Shown piece by piece: positions 1 to 4,454 of a stretch of 5,351 nt of DNA (the first letter of the stretch is position 1; each line of letters starts with the position of its first letter). Origin of the DNA: Micrococcales bacterium (lineage in GTDB: Bacteria > Actinomycetota > Actinomycetes > Actinomycetales > Dermatophilaceae); contig PMJN01000431.1 of NCBI GenBank assembly GCA_003157445.1, positions 1 through 5,351 of the forward strand, written 5' to 3'. The notes beneath the pieces are model-generated. The model was given only the letters and a program-made list of their open reading frames with translations. It was not told the origin of the DNA and searched no databases. The position numbers were made by a program, and so were the translations under genes.

Positions 1-1
1 G

Positions 2-268
2 ATGATCTCAGGCTACATCGCCACCTCGCCGGCCCCAGGGCCCAGAAATATTGCGATGATCATCGGCAAACGCCTGACCTTGCGTGGCTTCATCGTCTTC
101 GATCACGCCGACCTTCGTCCACAGTTCGAGGCCGAGGTCGGACAATGGCTGGCCGAGGGCAAGCTCGTTTGGCGCGAAACTCTGGTCGATGGAATCGATA
201 ATGCCGTCAACGGTTTCCGAGATCTGCTGGCCGGTGCCAACACCGGCAAGATGCTCATCCGTCTCTGA
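2..268 (+). CDS. C-terminal part of an NADP-dependent MDR-family oxidoreductase (partial, 5' end outside window)
   Basis: The reading frame is open from the window edge to a TGA at 266-268 and gives 88 residues. Seen: a PGPRN motif near the start, then a pattern of KRL..RGFIVFDHAD, a GQWLAEGKL segment, ETLVDGIDNAV and a final GKMLIRL. This is the typical tail of the zinc-independent medium-chain dehydrogenases of the CurA / leukotriene-B4 12-hydroxydehydrogenase / YncB type. These reduce alpha,beta-unsaturated carbonyl compounds with NADPH in the cytosol. In the family the ATG at position 2 would be an internal methionine just after the Rossmann fold (usual context G-x-I-S-x-Y), so the real start lies upstream. 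The visible part shows no damage, but intactness of the whole gene cannot be judged. The next gene on the same strand is a pseudogene 103 bp downstream. Confidence 0.85.
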   Translation: MISGYIATSPAPGPRNIAMIIGKRLTLRGFIVFDHADLRPQFEAEVGQWLAEGKLVWRETLVDGIDNAVNGFRDLLAGANTGKMLIRL

Positions 269-371
269 TGTCGGCGAAGGTGAAACGACCTGTTGCTCAC
301 CCGAGCGCCCGTCATACAGTTCGCTTCCCTGTGTAACTCCGTGTCATGGGCTCGCCCCATTGCAGGCGCCG

Positions 372-1264
372 ATGTTGCACAAAGTGCTCGTCGCCAATCG
401 CGGCGAGGGCCTTCCGTGCTTCAACCGAACGGGGTGCCCAGAGCGTCGCCGTTTCCCCCACGAGGACCGCAAGAGCGAACACGTTCTGAAGGCCGATGAG
501 GCCACGAGATCGGAACTGCAGGACATCCTGCCTGCAACTACCTCGACCCAGCGGAGGTCACACGGGTTGTGGTCGAGGCAGAAGCGGACGCAATCTACCC
601 GGGTTACACAAAATGGGCAGGTGGGCGACCCGCCCGGAGGTTGGCCGGAACGGTTCAGTGCGAGGGCTCTTCAGGGCCGCAATACCCACGGGCCGGTCAG
701 CAAGCTCAGCTCTGAGGACGCTGCAGTCTTGGCTACAGATCCTCGAAACACAGTGAACCGCCTGCTGATCCCCTGGACCGAGCAAGTACTTTGCCAGCTC
801 CCGAATTTCCAAGTCCGACCTGTCAGTGCTCAGCACCAGCGACTTCTTGCACGCTCTGGACGTCGCACCGAGTACGAGGTCATCCTCGAACCTGGTAAGC
901 ATCTTCTCCTGGTGGTGCAGTCAGTCAGCGACGCTGACGAACGCGGCTTACGCACACACATGTGCACCGTCAACGGTCAGCCCCGCCCGGTGCAGTTCCG
1001 CGACGAGTTGATCGCGGTCGACGTGCGCCAGGCCGAAAGATCCGACACTTCACAGCCGGGCCAGATTGCGCCGCCGCTGGCGGGTGTCGTCTCGCTGCCG
1101 GTCGACGTCGGCCAACAGGTCAGCGCCGCAGGGCCATCGCCACGATCGACGCCATGGAAATGGAAGCTTCAATCACCAGCCCGGTCTGCGGCACGGTCCA
1201 GCGCCTTGCCATCGGCGCACAGCAGCAGGTCGAGGGCTGTGAGCTCCTGATCGTCGTTGCCTGA
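372..1264 (+). pseudogene. pyc: Pyruvate carboxylase remnant: large internal deletion plus multiple frameshifts
   Basis: Intact pyruvate carboxylase (about 1,130 residues) makes oxaloacetate from pyruvate, bicarbonate and ATP. Here only about 890 bp remain. In successive frames I read: MLHKVLVANRGE (372-407); AFRASTERGAQSVAV (~409-454); FPHEDRKSEHVLKADEA (~455-505); EIGTAGHP..YLDPAEV...AEADAIYPGY (~505-606). These are the start of the biotin carboxylase domain. The text then jumps to the C-terminal region: NGQVGDPPGGWPE...NRLLIP (612-~776), GPSKYFAS...VLSTSDFLHAL (~774-860), TEYEVILEPGKH...NGQPRPVQFRDE..VDV...GVVSLPVDVGQQVS (867-~1127) and AIATIDAMEMEASITSP..ELLIVVA-stop (~1130-1264). The ATP-grasp core and the whole carboxyltransferase catalytic part are gone. 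The junction is near 605-611. The biotin motif reads AMEM instead of AMKM. The remnant ends 11 bp from the convergent smpB. It is certainly non-functional as a carboxylase. Assignment to pyruvate carboxylase rather than an acyl-CoA carboxylase rests on FPHEDRKSEH and GDPPGGWPE. Confidence 0.93.
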
Positions 1265-1275
1265 GTCGAGCTCCA

Positions 1276-1746
1276 TCACCGCTGCCGCCGAGCCGACACC
1301 GCTCGTTGAGCTTCGCGCTCATCCTGCTGTGCACGCAGCGTTTGTCGCTTGTCATAGGTCCGCTTGCCCTTGGCAAGGGCGATCTCGACCTTCGCGTAGC
1401 CATCCTTGAAGTACATCGACAGCGGCACGATGGTGTAACCACTCTCCTTGTCCTTCTGGATGAGCTTGACGATCTCCGCCTTGTTCAGGAGCAGCTTGCG
1501 CCGACGACGAGGCGTGTGGTTGTTCCAGGTGGCCTCGGTGTACTCAGGGATGTGAACTCCCTCGAGCCAGATTTCTCCGTCGCGCACAGTGGCGAACCCG
1601 TCAACCAGGGAGGCCCTGCCAGCACGAAGCGCCTTGACCTCGGTGCCGCTAAGGACCATACCCGCCTCAAAGGTGTCCTCGATGAGGTAGTCGTGATAGG
1701 CCTTGCGATTGCGCGCAACGACCTTCAGACCCTTCTCCTTGGCCAC
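1276..1746 (-). CDS. smpB: SsrA-binding protein SmpB (tmRNA partner, ribosome rescue)
   Basis: SmpB binds tmRNA and carries it to stalled ribosomes for trans-translation in the cytosol. The 156-residue product has the family landmarks: N-terminal [19 protein letters not shown], the [18 protein letters not shown] block (about 34-51), HIPEYT (65-70), the basic [10 protein letters not shown] turn (78-87) and the tail [13 protein letters not shown] (126-138), which folds into a helix in the decoding centre. The end is a short basic extension. I choose GTG at 1744-1746. It makes the protein begin M-A-K-E-K-G as in the family, and AAGGG lies 9 nt upstream of it. The two ATGs at 1753-1755 and 1750-1752 are 0 and 3 nt from that Shine-Dalgarno, too close to use. 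The gene converges on the pyc remnant. Upstream lie decayed ftsX and peptidase pieces, so its former operon promoter context has changed. No tmRNA gene is visible here. Confidence 0.96.
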   Translation of the reverse strand: MAKEKGLKVVARNRKAYHDYLIEDTFEAGMVLSGTEVKALRAGRASLVDGFATVRDGEIWLEGVHIPEYTEATWNNHTPRRRRKLLLNKAEIVKLIQKDKESGYTIVPLSMYFKDGYAKVEIALAKGKRTYDKRQTLRAQQDEREAQRAVSARRQR

Positions 1747-1755
1747 AGCCATCAT

Positions 1756-1760
1756 CCCTT
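1756..1760 (-). promoter_or_regulatory. Ribosome binding site deciding the smpB start
   Basis: On the minus strand AAGGG sits directly against the first ATG, 3 nt from the second ATG and 9 nt from the GTG at 1746. Only the GTG has a workable spacing, which supports a 156-residue SmpB. Confidence 0.7.
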
Positions 1761-1771
1761 CGTCAAGTCAC

Positions 1772-1791
1772 CTCAGCGCCGCGCGCCTGAG
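1772..1791 (-). promoter_or_regulatory. Hairpin in the smpB leader
   Basis: CTCAG and CTGAG form the outer arms and CGC/GCG the inner arms, with one bulged G and a 3-nt loop. The hairpin lies 11 nt upstream of the smpB Shine-Dalgarno. There is no U-tract, so it is not a classical terminator. It may be a relic of the 3' end of the vanished peptidase gene or a leader structure. No function is demonstrated. Confidence 0.35.
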
Positions 1792-1862
1792 CCAGCCACA
1801 CTCGCCCGTCACGCGAAGATCAGACGATGGCGTGCGACTAAGGGCCCAACGCTACCTGCTGG

Positions 1863-1972
1863 TCACAACCAGAGGCGCGGGTTGAACGGGACGCCGTCCT
1901 CACGGGCCTCAAACCAGTCGATAACGCTCTCGTGCCGCAGTAAGCGACCATCTGGCCCCCCGTGACACATGC
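1863..1972 (-). pseudogene. C-terminal scrap of an M23/LytM-family peptidase gene
   Basis: Two short frames together give the end of a LytM domain. The first reads CVTGGQMVAYCGTRALSTG (about 1970-1911). The second, after a break, reads FEAREDGVPFNPRLWL followed by TGA at 1863-1865. Intact M23 enzymes read V-x-x-GQ-x-I-x-Y-x-G-x-x-x-x-STG-P-H-x-H-FE-x-R-x-(D/N)G-x-P-x-(D/N)P. Here the residues between STG and FE, which include the HxH zinc-ligand motif, are missing and the frame is broken at the same point. The position between the ftsX remnant and smpB suits a hydrolase activated by FtsEX, but that link is inference. The match is short, about 35 residues, and reading alone cannot exclude chance. 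The consecutive motif order is what persuades me. Confidence 0.62.
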
Positions 1973-1979
1973 CCGGCGT

Positions 1980-2126
1980 CTAGACCTTCAGATATCGACG
2001 CAATGGTGACCCATGCGCTCATGGTCGCCAGTCCGGCGGCGATCCCCACGAGCCAGCGCGTGAGCGTCCAAGATCCGCAGTCGTGACGAAGTTGATCGGC
2101 AGCCCTCTTTCGACATAGCCGATGCC
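1980..2126 (-). pseudogene. ftsX: Decayed 3' end of cell-division gene ftsX
   Basis: FtsX is the membrane subunit of the FtsEX complex that switches on peptidoglycan hydrolases at the septum. Three consecutive frames on the minus strand rebuild its C-terminus. The pieces are GYVERGLPINFVTTADL (~2120-2070), then WTLTRWLVGIAAGLATMSAWVTI, then RRYLKV with TAG at 1980-1982. Restoring one T near 2070 and deleting one G at 2001 fuses them into one frame. The middle piece is a hydrophobic last membrane segment, and the S-W-V-T-x-R-R-Y-L-K-V end is the hallmark of actinobacterial FtsX. Position agrees: ftsX normally lies between prfB/ftsE and smpB. About 50-60 of roughly 300 codons remain. The first part, before TADL, is less certain, and nothing of ftsE is recognisable. 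Non-functional. Confidence 0.75.
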
Positions 2127-2174
2127 CGGGGCGGATGGGTTTGCTGGCTCCGCGATCCCCCCGGCGTCGCGGCG

Positions 2175-3287
2175 CTATGCCTCGTCGCGCTCGGCGCTTC
2201 GTTTCCAACGGATCCCGGCCTCGATGAAGCCGTCGATGTCACCGTCGAACACACCGCTAGTATTGCCAACCTCGTACTCGGTGCGCAGGTCCTTGACCAT
2301 CTGGTACGGGTTCAGCACATAGGAGCGCATCTGGTCCCCCCAACTCGCCTTGACGTCGCCGGCCATGGCTTTCTTCTGCGCATGCTCCTCGGCCTGACGC
2401 TGTAGCAGCAGCCGGGACTTCAGAACGCGCAGTGCAGCGGCCCGGTTCTGAATCTGTGACTTCTCGTTCTGCATTGAGACGACGATGCCGGTGGGCAGGT
2501 GGGTCATCCGGACGGCCGAGTCCGTGGTGTTGACCGACTGACCACCGGGGCCACTGGAGCGGAATACATCGACCTTGATGTCATTGTCCGGGATCTCGAT
2601 GCTGTCCGTCGGCTCGATCAGCGGAATGACCTCGACGGCAGCGAACGAGGTCTGTCGACGACCCTGGTTGTCAAAGGGCGAGATGCGCACCAGACGATGG
2701 GTGCCCGCCTCGACAGAGAGAGTGCCGTACGCATAGGGCACCTTGACCTCGAAGGTGGCCGACTTCAGGCCAGCCTCCTCGGCATATGACGTGTCGAGCA
2801 CCGTGACCGGGTAGCCGTGCCGCTCCGCCCACCGCAGGTACATTCGCATCAGCATCTCAGCGAAGTCGGCTGCGTCCACGCCGCCAGCGCCCGACCGGAT
2901 CGATATCACGGCCTCACGCTTGTCCCACTCACCGTTGAGCAGCGTCTGGACCTCAAGCTCACCAACGGCCTTCTTCAGGCTGGTCAGCTCCTTCTCGGCG
3001 TCCGTCATTGTGTCGGCGTCGGACTCCTCGGTGCCGAGCTGGACCATCAGCTCGAGGTCGTCGATGCGATTGTCCAGCCCAGTGATCCGCTCGAGTTCGG
3101 AGTTGGCGCGCGACAGACGGCTGGTGACCTCCTGCGCTGTCTCCGGGTCGTCCCACAGGTCAGGTGCCCCGGATTGCTCCTCAAGCTCGGTGATCTTGGT
3201 GCGCAGAGAGTCCAGATCGGTCACCTGCCGCACAGACTCCATGGTCGCGCGAAGGTCCTTGAGCTCTAGTGCAAAGTCAACAGCCAT
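2175..3287 (-). CDS. prfB: Peptide chain release factor 2 (RF2)
   Basis: RF2 recognises UGA and UAA in the ribosomal A site and triggers release of the finished protein. The 370-residue product begins [19 protein letters not shown], matching the actinobacterial family start, with a coiled N-terminal helical region (about 5-110). The core carries [20 protein letters not shown] (131-150), the SPF stop-codon-reading tripeptide at 203-205 and the GGQ catalytic motif at 248-250 in [16 protein letters not shown]. Codon use and length are normal. The frame continues upstream for 122 more codons to an ATG at 3653, but that extension has no family similarity and the homologous start is ATG at 3285-3287. 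No internal UGA or CUU-UGA slippery site is present near codon 25, so the autoregulatory frameshift of Escherichia coli RF2 is absent. Downstream, where ftsE-ftsX should follow, only an ftsX scrap remains. Confidence 0.97.
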   Translation of the reverse strand: MAVDFALELKDLRATMESVRQVTDLDSLRTKITELEEQSGAPDLWDDPETAQEVTSRLSRANSELERITGLDNRIDDLELMVQLGTEESDADTMTDAEKELTSLKKAVGELEVQTLLNGEWDKREAVISIRSGAGGVDAADFAEMLMRMYLRWAERHGYPVTVLDTSYAEEAGLKSATFEVKVPYAYGTLSVEAGTHRLVRISPFDNQGRRQTSFAAVEVIPLIEPTDSIEIPDNDIKVDVFRSSGPGGQSVNTTDSAVRMTHLPTGIVVSMQNEKSQIQNRAAALRVLKSRLLLQRQAEEHAQKKAMAGDVKASWGDQMRSYVLNPYQMVKDLRTEYEVGNTSGVFDGDIDGFIEAGIRWKRSAERDEA

Positions 3288-3301
3288 CAACAGTGAGACT
3301 A
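3288..3301 (-). promoter_or_regulatory. Possible leaderless promoter -10 element for prfB
   Basis: No Shine-Dalgarno precedes the prfB ATG. A TAGTCT hexamer (3301-3296, fitting TAnnnT) ends 8 nt before the ATG, which would place transcription start at the A of the start codon. No convincing -35 is seen (TCTGGG at 17 nt spacing). Leaderless mRNAs are common in actinobacteria, so this is plausible but unproven. Confidence 0.35.
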
Positions 3302-3602
3302 CGCGACTGCGGGTGCAGCCCAGACCGTGACATGACTGGACAGTGAGTTTGACATCCTCCCAGCCATGAATGACCAGGATTCCAACTGCTAGGCAGGCAA
3401 CATGTTGAGGTTCGCGCTTCACCGGCAGGGTCCAAAACTCCCAAGGCTGCACGCGCTGCCGTGCCAGGGCCTGCCGCGGTTCACTGCCGGCCCTGCTACG
3501 ACAAAAGGCACAACAGATTTGGTTATCGCCGCCCACAGCTGAACCTGCAGCCCTCCACCGAGGCCCGGAAGGGTTTCCTCCCGGCCCTGAACGACCGGGT
3601 TT

Positions 3603-3641
3603 GCACCCTAGGGCGAACTGATGACTCCGGTTACAGGGTGC
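3603..3641. repeat. 7-bp inverted repeat with 25-nt loop
   Basis: GCACCCT and AGGGTGC are exact reverse complements separated by 25 nt. The left arm also overlaps CCCTAGGG, so two alternative pairings are possible. It lies in the gene-free stretch upstream of prfB. No role can be assigned. Confidence 0.4.
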
Positions 3642-3764
3642 GTCGTCGATCACTCTTCACGTTCATCGCCGCATTTCACGTGCAGCCCTTGGTCGCCTCA
3701 CCCAGGTCCGGCAGTGCCGGTAACGTGCCAAGCTGACGCTTGTCCCGGTCGTCCCCTGCGGTCC

Positions 3765-3783
3765 ATCCACAGGGTGTGGATAA
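3765..3783. repeat. Inverted repeat containing a consensus DnaA box
   Basis: ATCCACA-GGG-TGTGGAT is a perfect 7-bp dyad (3765-3781). Its right half extends to TGTGGATAA (3775-3783), the exact complement of the DnaA box TTATCCACA. The left half matches the box at 7 of 9 positions. A single pair is too little for an origin, so DnaA-dependent regulation or simple dispersal of this motif are alternatives. Confidence 0.5.
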
Positions 3784-3911
3784 CGGGCGTAAACCACCAC
3801 ATCGTCATACCTGAAGTGATCCGCGTGGCTGTCATTGGCTCCGCCAGGCCGCAGAAGAACTCAGGCTATCGGGCCGCCAGAACGCGAGAGTCTGCCCCCC
3901 CTTGACGCATG

Positions 3912-3945
3912 TGACAAACTTGTCAAGACGTACGCCGCATATAAT
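3912..3945 (+). promoter_or_regulatory. Candidate whiB1 promoter with operator-like palindrome
   Basis: TATAAT at 3940-3945 is a perfect -10 hexamer. At the -35 position (17-nt spacing) the sequence is AACTTG, a poor match. That place is instead occupied by the perfect palindrome TGACAA-AC-TTGTCA (3912-3925), itself nested in CTTGAC (3901-3906) ... GTCAAG (3922-3927). A weak -35 under a symmetrical site suggests a promoter needing an activator or blocked by a repressor. Start of transcription would be near 3952, giving a leader of about 250 nt before whiB1. The regulator is unknown. The site does not fit the CRP/GlxR consensus or the HspR HAIR element well. Confidence 0.6.
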
Positions 3946-4006
3946 CCCGAATTACTAGTCGGAACAGGATCGCATCTGTGAGACTTGGACACTGGAGCCG
4001 CAAGGT

Positions 4007-4020
4007 CGTTCAGGTGAACG
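4007..4020 (+). promoter_or_regulatory. 14-bp palindrome CGTTCAGGTGAACG in the whiB1 leader
   Basis: Perfect dyad with 6-bp arms and a 2-bp centre. The arm CGTTCAG is repeated at 4023-4029 as the start of the next hairpin, so the TGAACG half could pair with either copy. It could be a protein-binding site or a switch in the leader RNA. No known consensus is matched. Confidence 0.45.
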
Positions 4021-4022
4021 CT

Positions 4023-4046
4023 CGTTCAGCTCTTCGGAGCTGGACG
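4023..4046 (+). promoter_or_regulatory. Strong UUCG-capped hairpin in the whiB1 leader
   Basis: Ten base pairs (one a U-G) close a TTCG tetraloop at 4033-4036: CGTTCAGCTC pairs with GAGCTGGACG. A C(UUCG)G cap is exceptionally stable in RNA. No U-tract follows, so simple intrinsic termination is unlikely. Attenuation, mRNA stabilisation or RNase protection are possible. Confidence 0.65.
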
Positions 4047-4097
4047 CGCGCCGGCGACGGTTCGTGAGTACGATTCTCATACTTAGGGGCTAATTGC

Positions 4098-4125
4098 TGC
4101 ATAACAACCACAAGCCATGCATAAC
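4098..4125 (+). repeat. Direct repeat TGCATAAC x2, 20 bp apart
   Basis: Two exact 8-bp copies (4098-4105 and 4118-4125) sit on the same face of the helix about 80-110 bp before whiB1. Such phasing can mark a tandem binding site. It may also be chance in a short AT-richer patch. Confidence 0.4.
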
Positions 4126-4126
4126 C

Positions 4127-4149
4127 CAGCGACGCAGTCCGAGTCGCTG
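4127..4149 (+). promoter_or_regulatory. Hairpin in the whiB1 leader
   Basis: CAGCGAC and GTCGCTG form a 7-bp stem around a 9-nt loop, about 40 nt before the whiB1 ribosome binding site. Together with the UUCG hairpin it makes the leader strongly structured. Confidence 0.4.
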
Positions 4150-4190
4150 CTGACTGACCCGCGTGACCCGATACCCCAACCCGCTTATTC

Positions 4191-4196
4191 AAGGAG
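4191..4196 (+). promoter_or_regulatory. Ribosome binding site of whiB1
   Basis: AAGGAG lies 9 nt upstream of the ATG at 4206-4208. It is a near-perfect Shine-Dalgarno and fixes the start of the 82-residue product. Confidence 0.85.
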
Positions 4197-4205
4197 TCCA
4201 ATCTG

Positions 4206-4454
4206 ATGACCTGGCGCAACCGCGCTGCCTGCCTGGACGAGGACCCCGAGCTGTTTTTCCCCATCGGAAACACCGGCCCCGCCCTTCTCCAGATAGAAGA
4301 AGCCAAAGCCGTGTGCCGACGTTGTGACGTCGTTGAGACCTGCCTGAAATGGGCCATCGAGTCCGGCCAGGACGCCGGAGTCTGGGGCGGCCTGTCCGAG
4401 GACGAACGCCGTGCCCTCAAACGTCGCAATGCCCGGGCCCGTCGCGCCGGCTAG
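4206..4454 (+). CDS. whiB1: WhiB1/WblE-type [4Fe-4S] transcriptional regulator
   Basis: WhiB proteins are small actinobacterial regulators that hold a [4Fe-4S] cluster and bind the primary sigma factor. WhiB1 of Mycobacterium tuberculosis is essential and its cluster reacts with nitric oxide. The 82-residue product starts MTWRNRAACLDEDPELFFP and has the four cluster cysteines at 9, 37, 40 and 46 (C-x2-C-x5-C), the same positions as in mycobacterial WhiB1. It also has the turn GVWGG at 58-62 and a basic DNA-binding tail, LKRRNARARR (71-80). EDPELFFP...GNTGPAL and LSEDERRALKRRNAR are specific to the WhiB1/WblE branch. The start is fixed by AAGGAG. It is preceded by a long structured leader and followed without a gap by the stop codon of the convergent kinase gene. 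All key residues are present, so the protein should be functional. Confidence 0.96.
   Translation: MTWRNRAACLDEDPELFFPIGNTGPALLQIEEAKAVCRRCDVVETCLKWAIESGQDAGVWGGLSEDERRALKRRNARARRAG

Larger units (their letters stand above)
3302..3900. other. About 600 bp without a recognisable gene
   Basis: I read both strands in all frames and found no conserved protein motif, tRNA, tmRNA or terminator with a U-tract. Long frames on either strand here have low-complexity, Arg/Pro/Ser-rich translations and no plausible ribosome binding site. Structural items seen are GCACCCT (3603-3609) facing AGGGTGC (3635-3641), the 8-bp palindrome CCCTAGGG (3606-3613) overlapping it, and the DnaA-box-like dyad at 3765-3783. 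Given the decay elsewhere in the window, this stretch may be an eroded gene beyond recognition. That is a guess. Confidence 0.5.

Noticed and set aside
84..1250. A long open frame of 388 codons on the plus strand
   Set aside because: It is only a stop-free frame that threads through the oxidoreductase end and several pieces of the pyc remnant. The recognisable protein alternates between frames, so this is not a gene.
1306..1965. Plus-strand frame opposite smpB
   Set aside because: Antisense shadow of smpB and of the decayed ftsX/peptidase region, with no family similarity.
1863..1970. A 35-codon ORF beginning MCHGG on the minus strand, considered as an esterase-like C-terminus
   Set aside because: Changing frame before TTTGAG gives a much better M23 peptidase pattern (GQMVAY..STG), and FEAREDG fits the same family, so the ORF is part of a broken gene.
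1868..2269. Minus-strand frames of 93-100 codons overlapping the end of prfB
   Set aside because: They start inside prfB in another frame. Only the part matching the FtsX membrane segment is meaningful, and it is explained by the ftsX pseudogene.
3288..3653. In-frame N-terminal extension of prfB by 122 codons
   Set aside because: The family start MAVDF is at 3287. The extension has no RF2 similarity, no ribosome binding site at its ATG and an odd Cys/Trp-rich composition.
3461..3905. Plus-strand frames of 91 and 94 codons in the spacer
   Set aside because: No recognisable motif, no Shine-Dalgarno and biased composition typical of chance frames in GC-rich DNA.
3901..3927. HspR HAIR element or CRP/GlxR site upstream of whiB1
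   Set aside because: The arms CTTGAC/GTCAAG are 15 nt apart and differ from CTTGAGT-N7-ACTCAAG. TGTGA at 3910-3914 lacks a matching TCACA half 6 nt away.
3302..4200. tmRNA gene, expected near smpB in some actinobacteria
   Set aside because: No tRNA-like ends with a TTCGA-type arm and CCA, and no proteolysis-tag reading frame ending in ALAA was seen on either strand.
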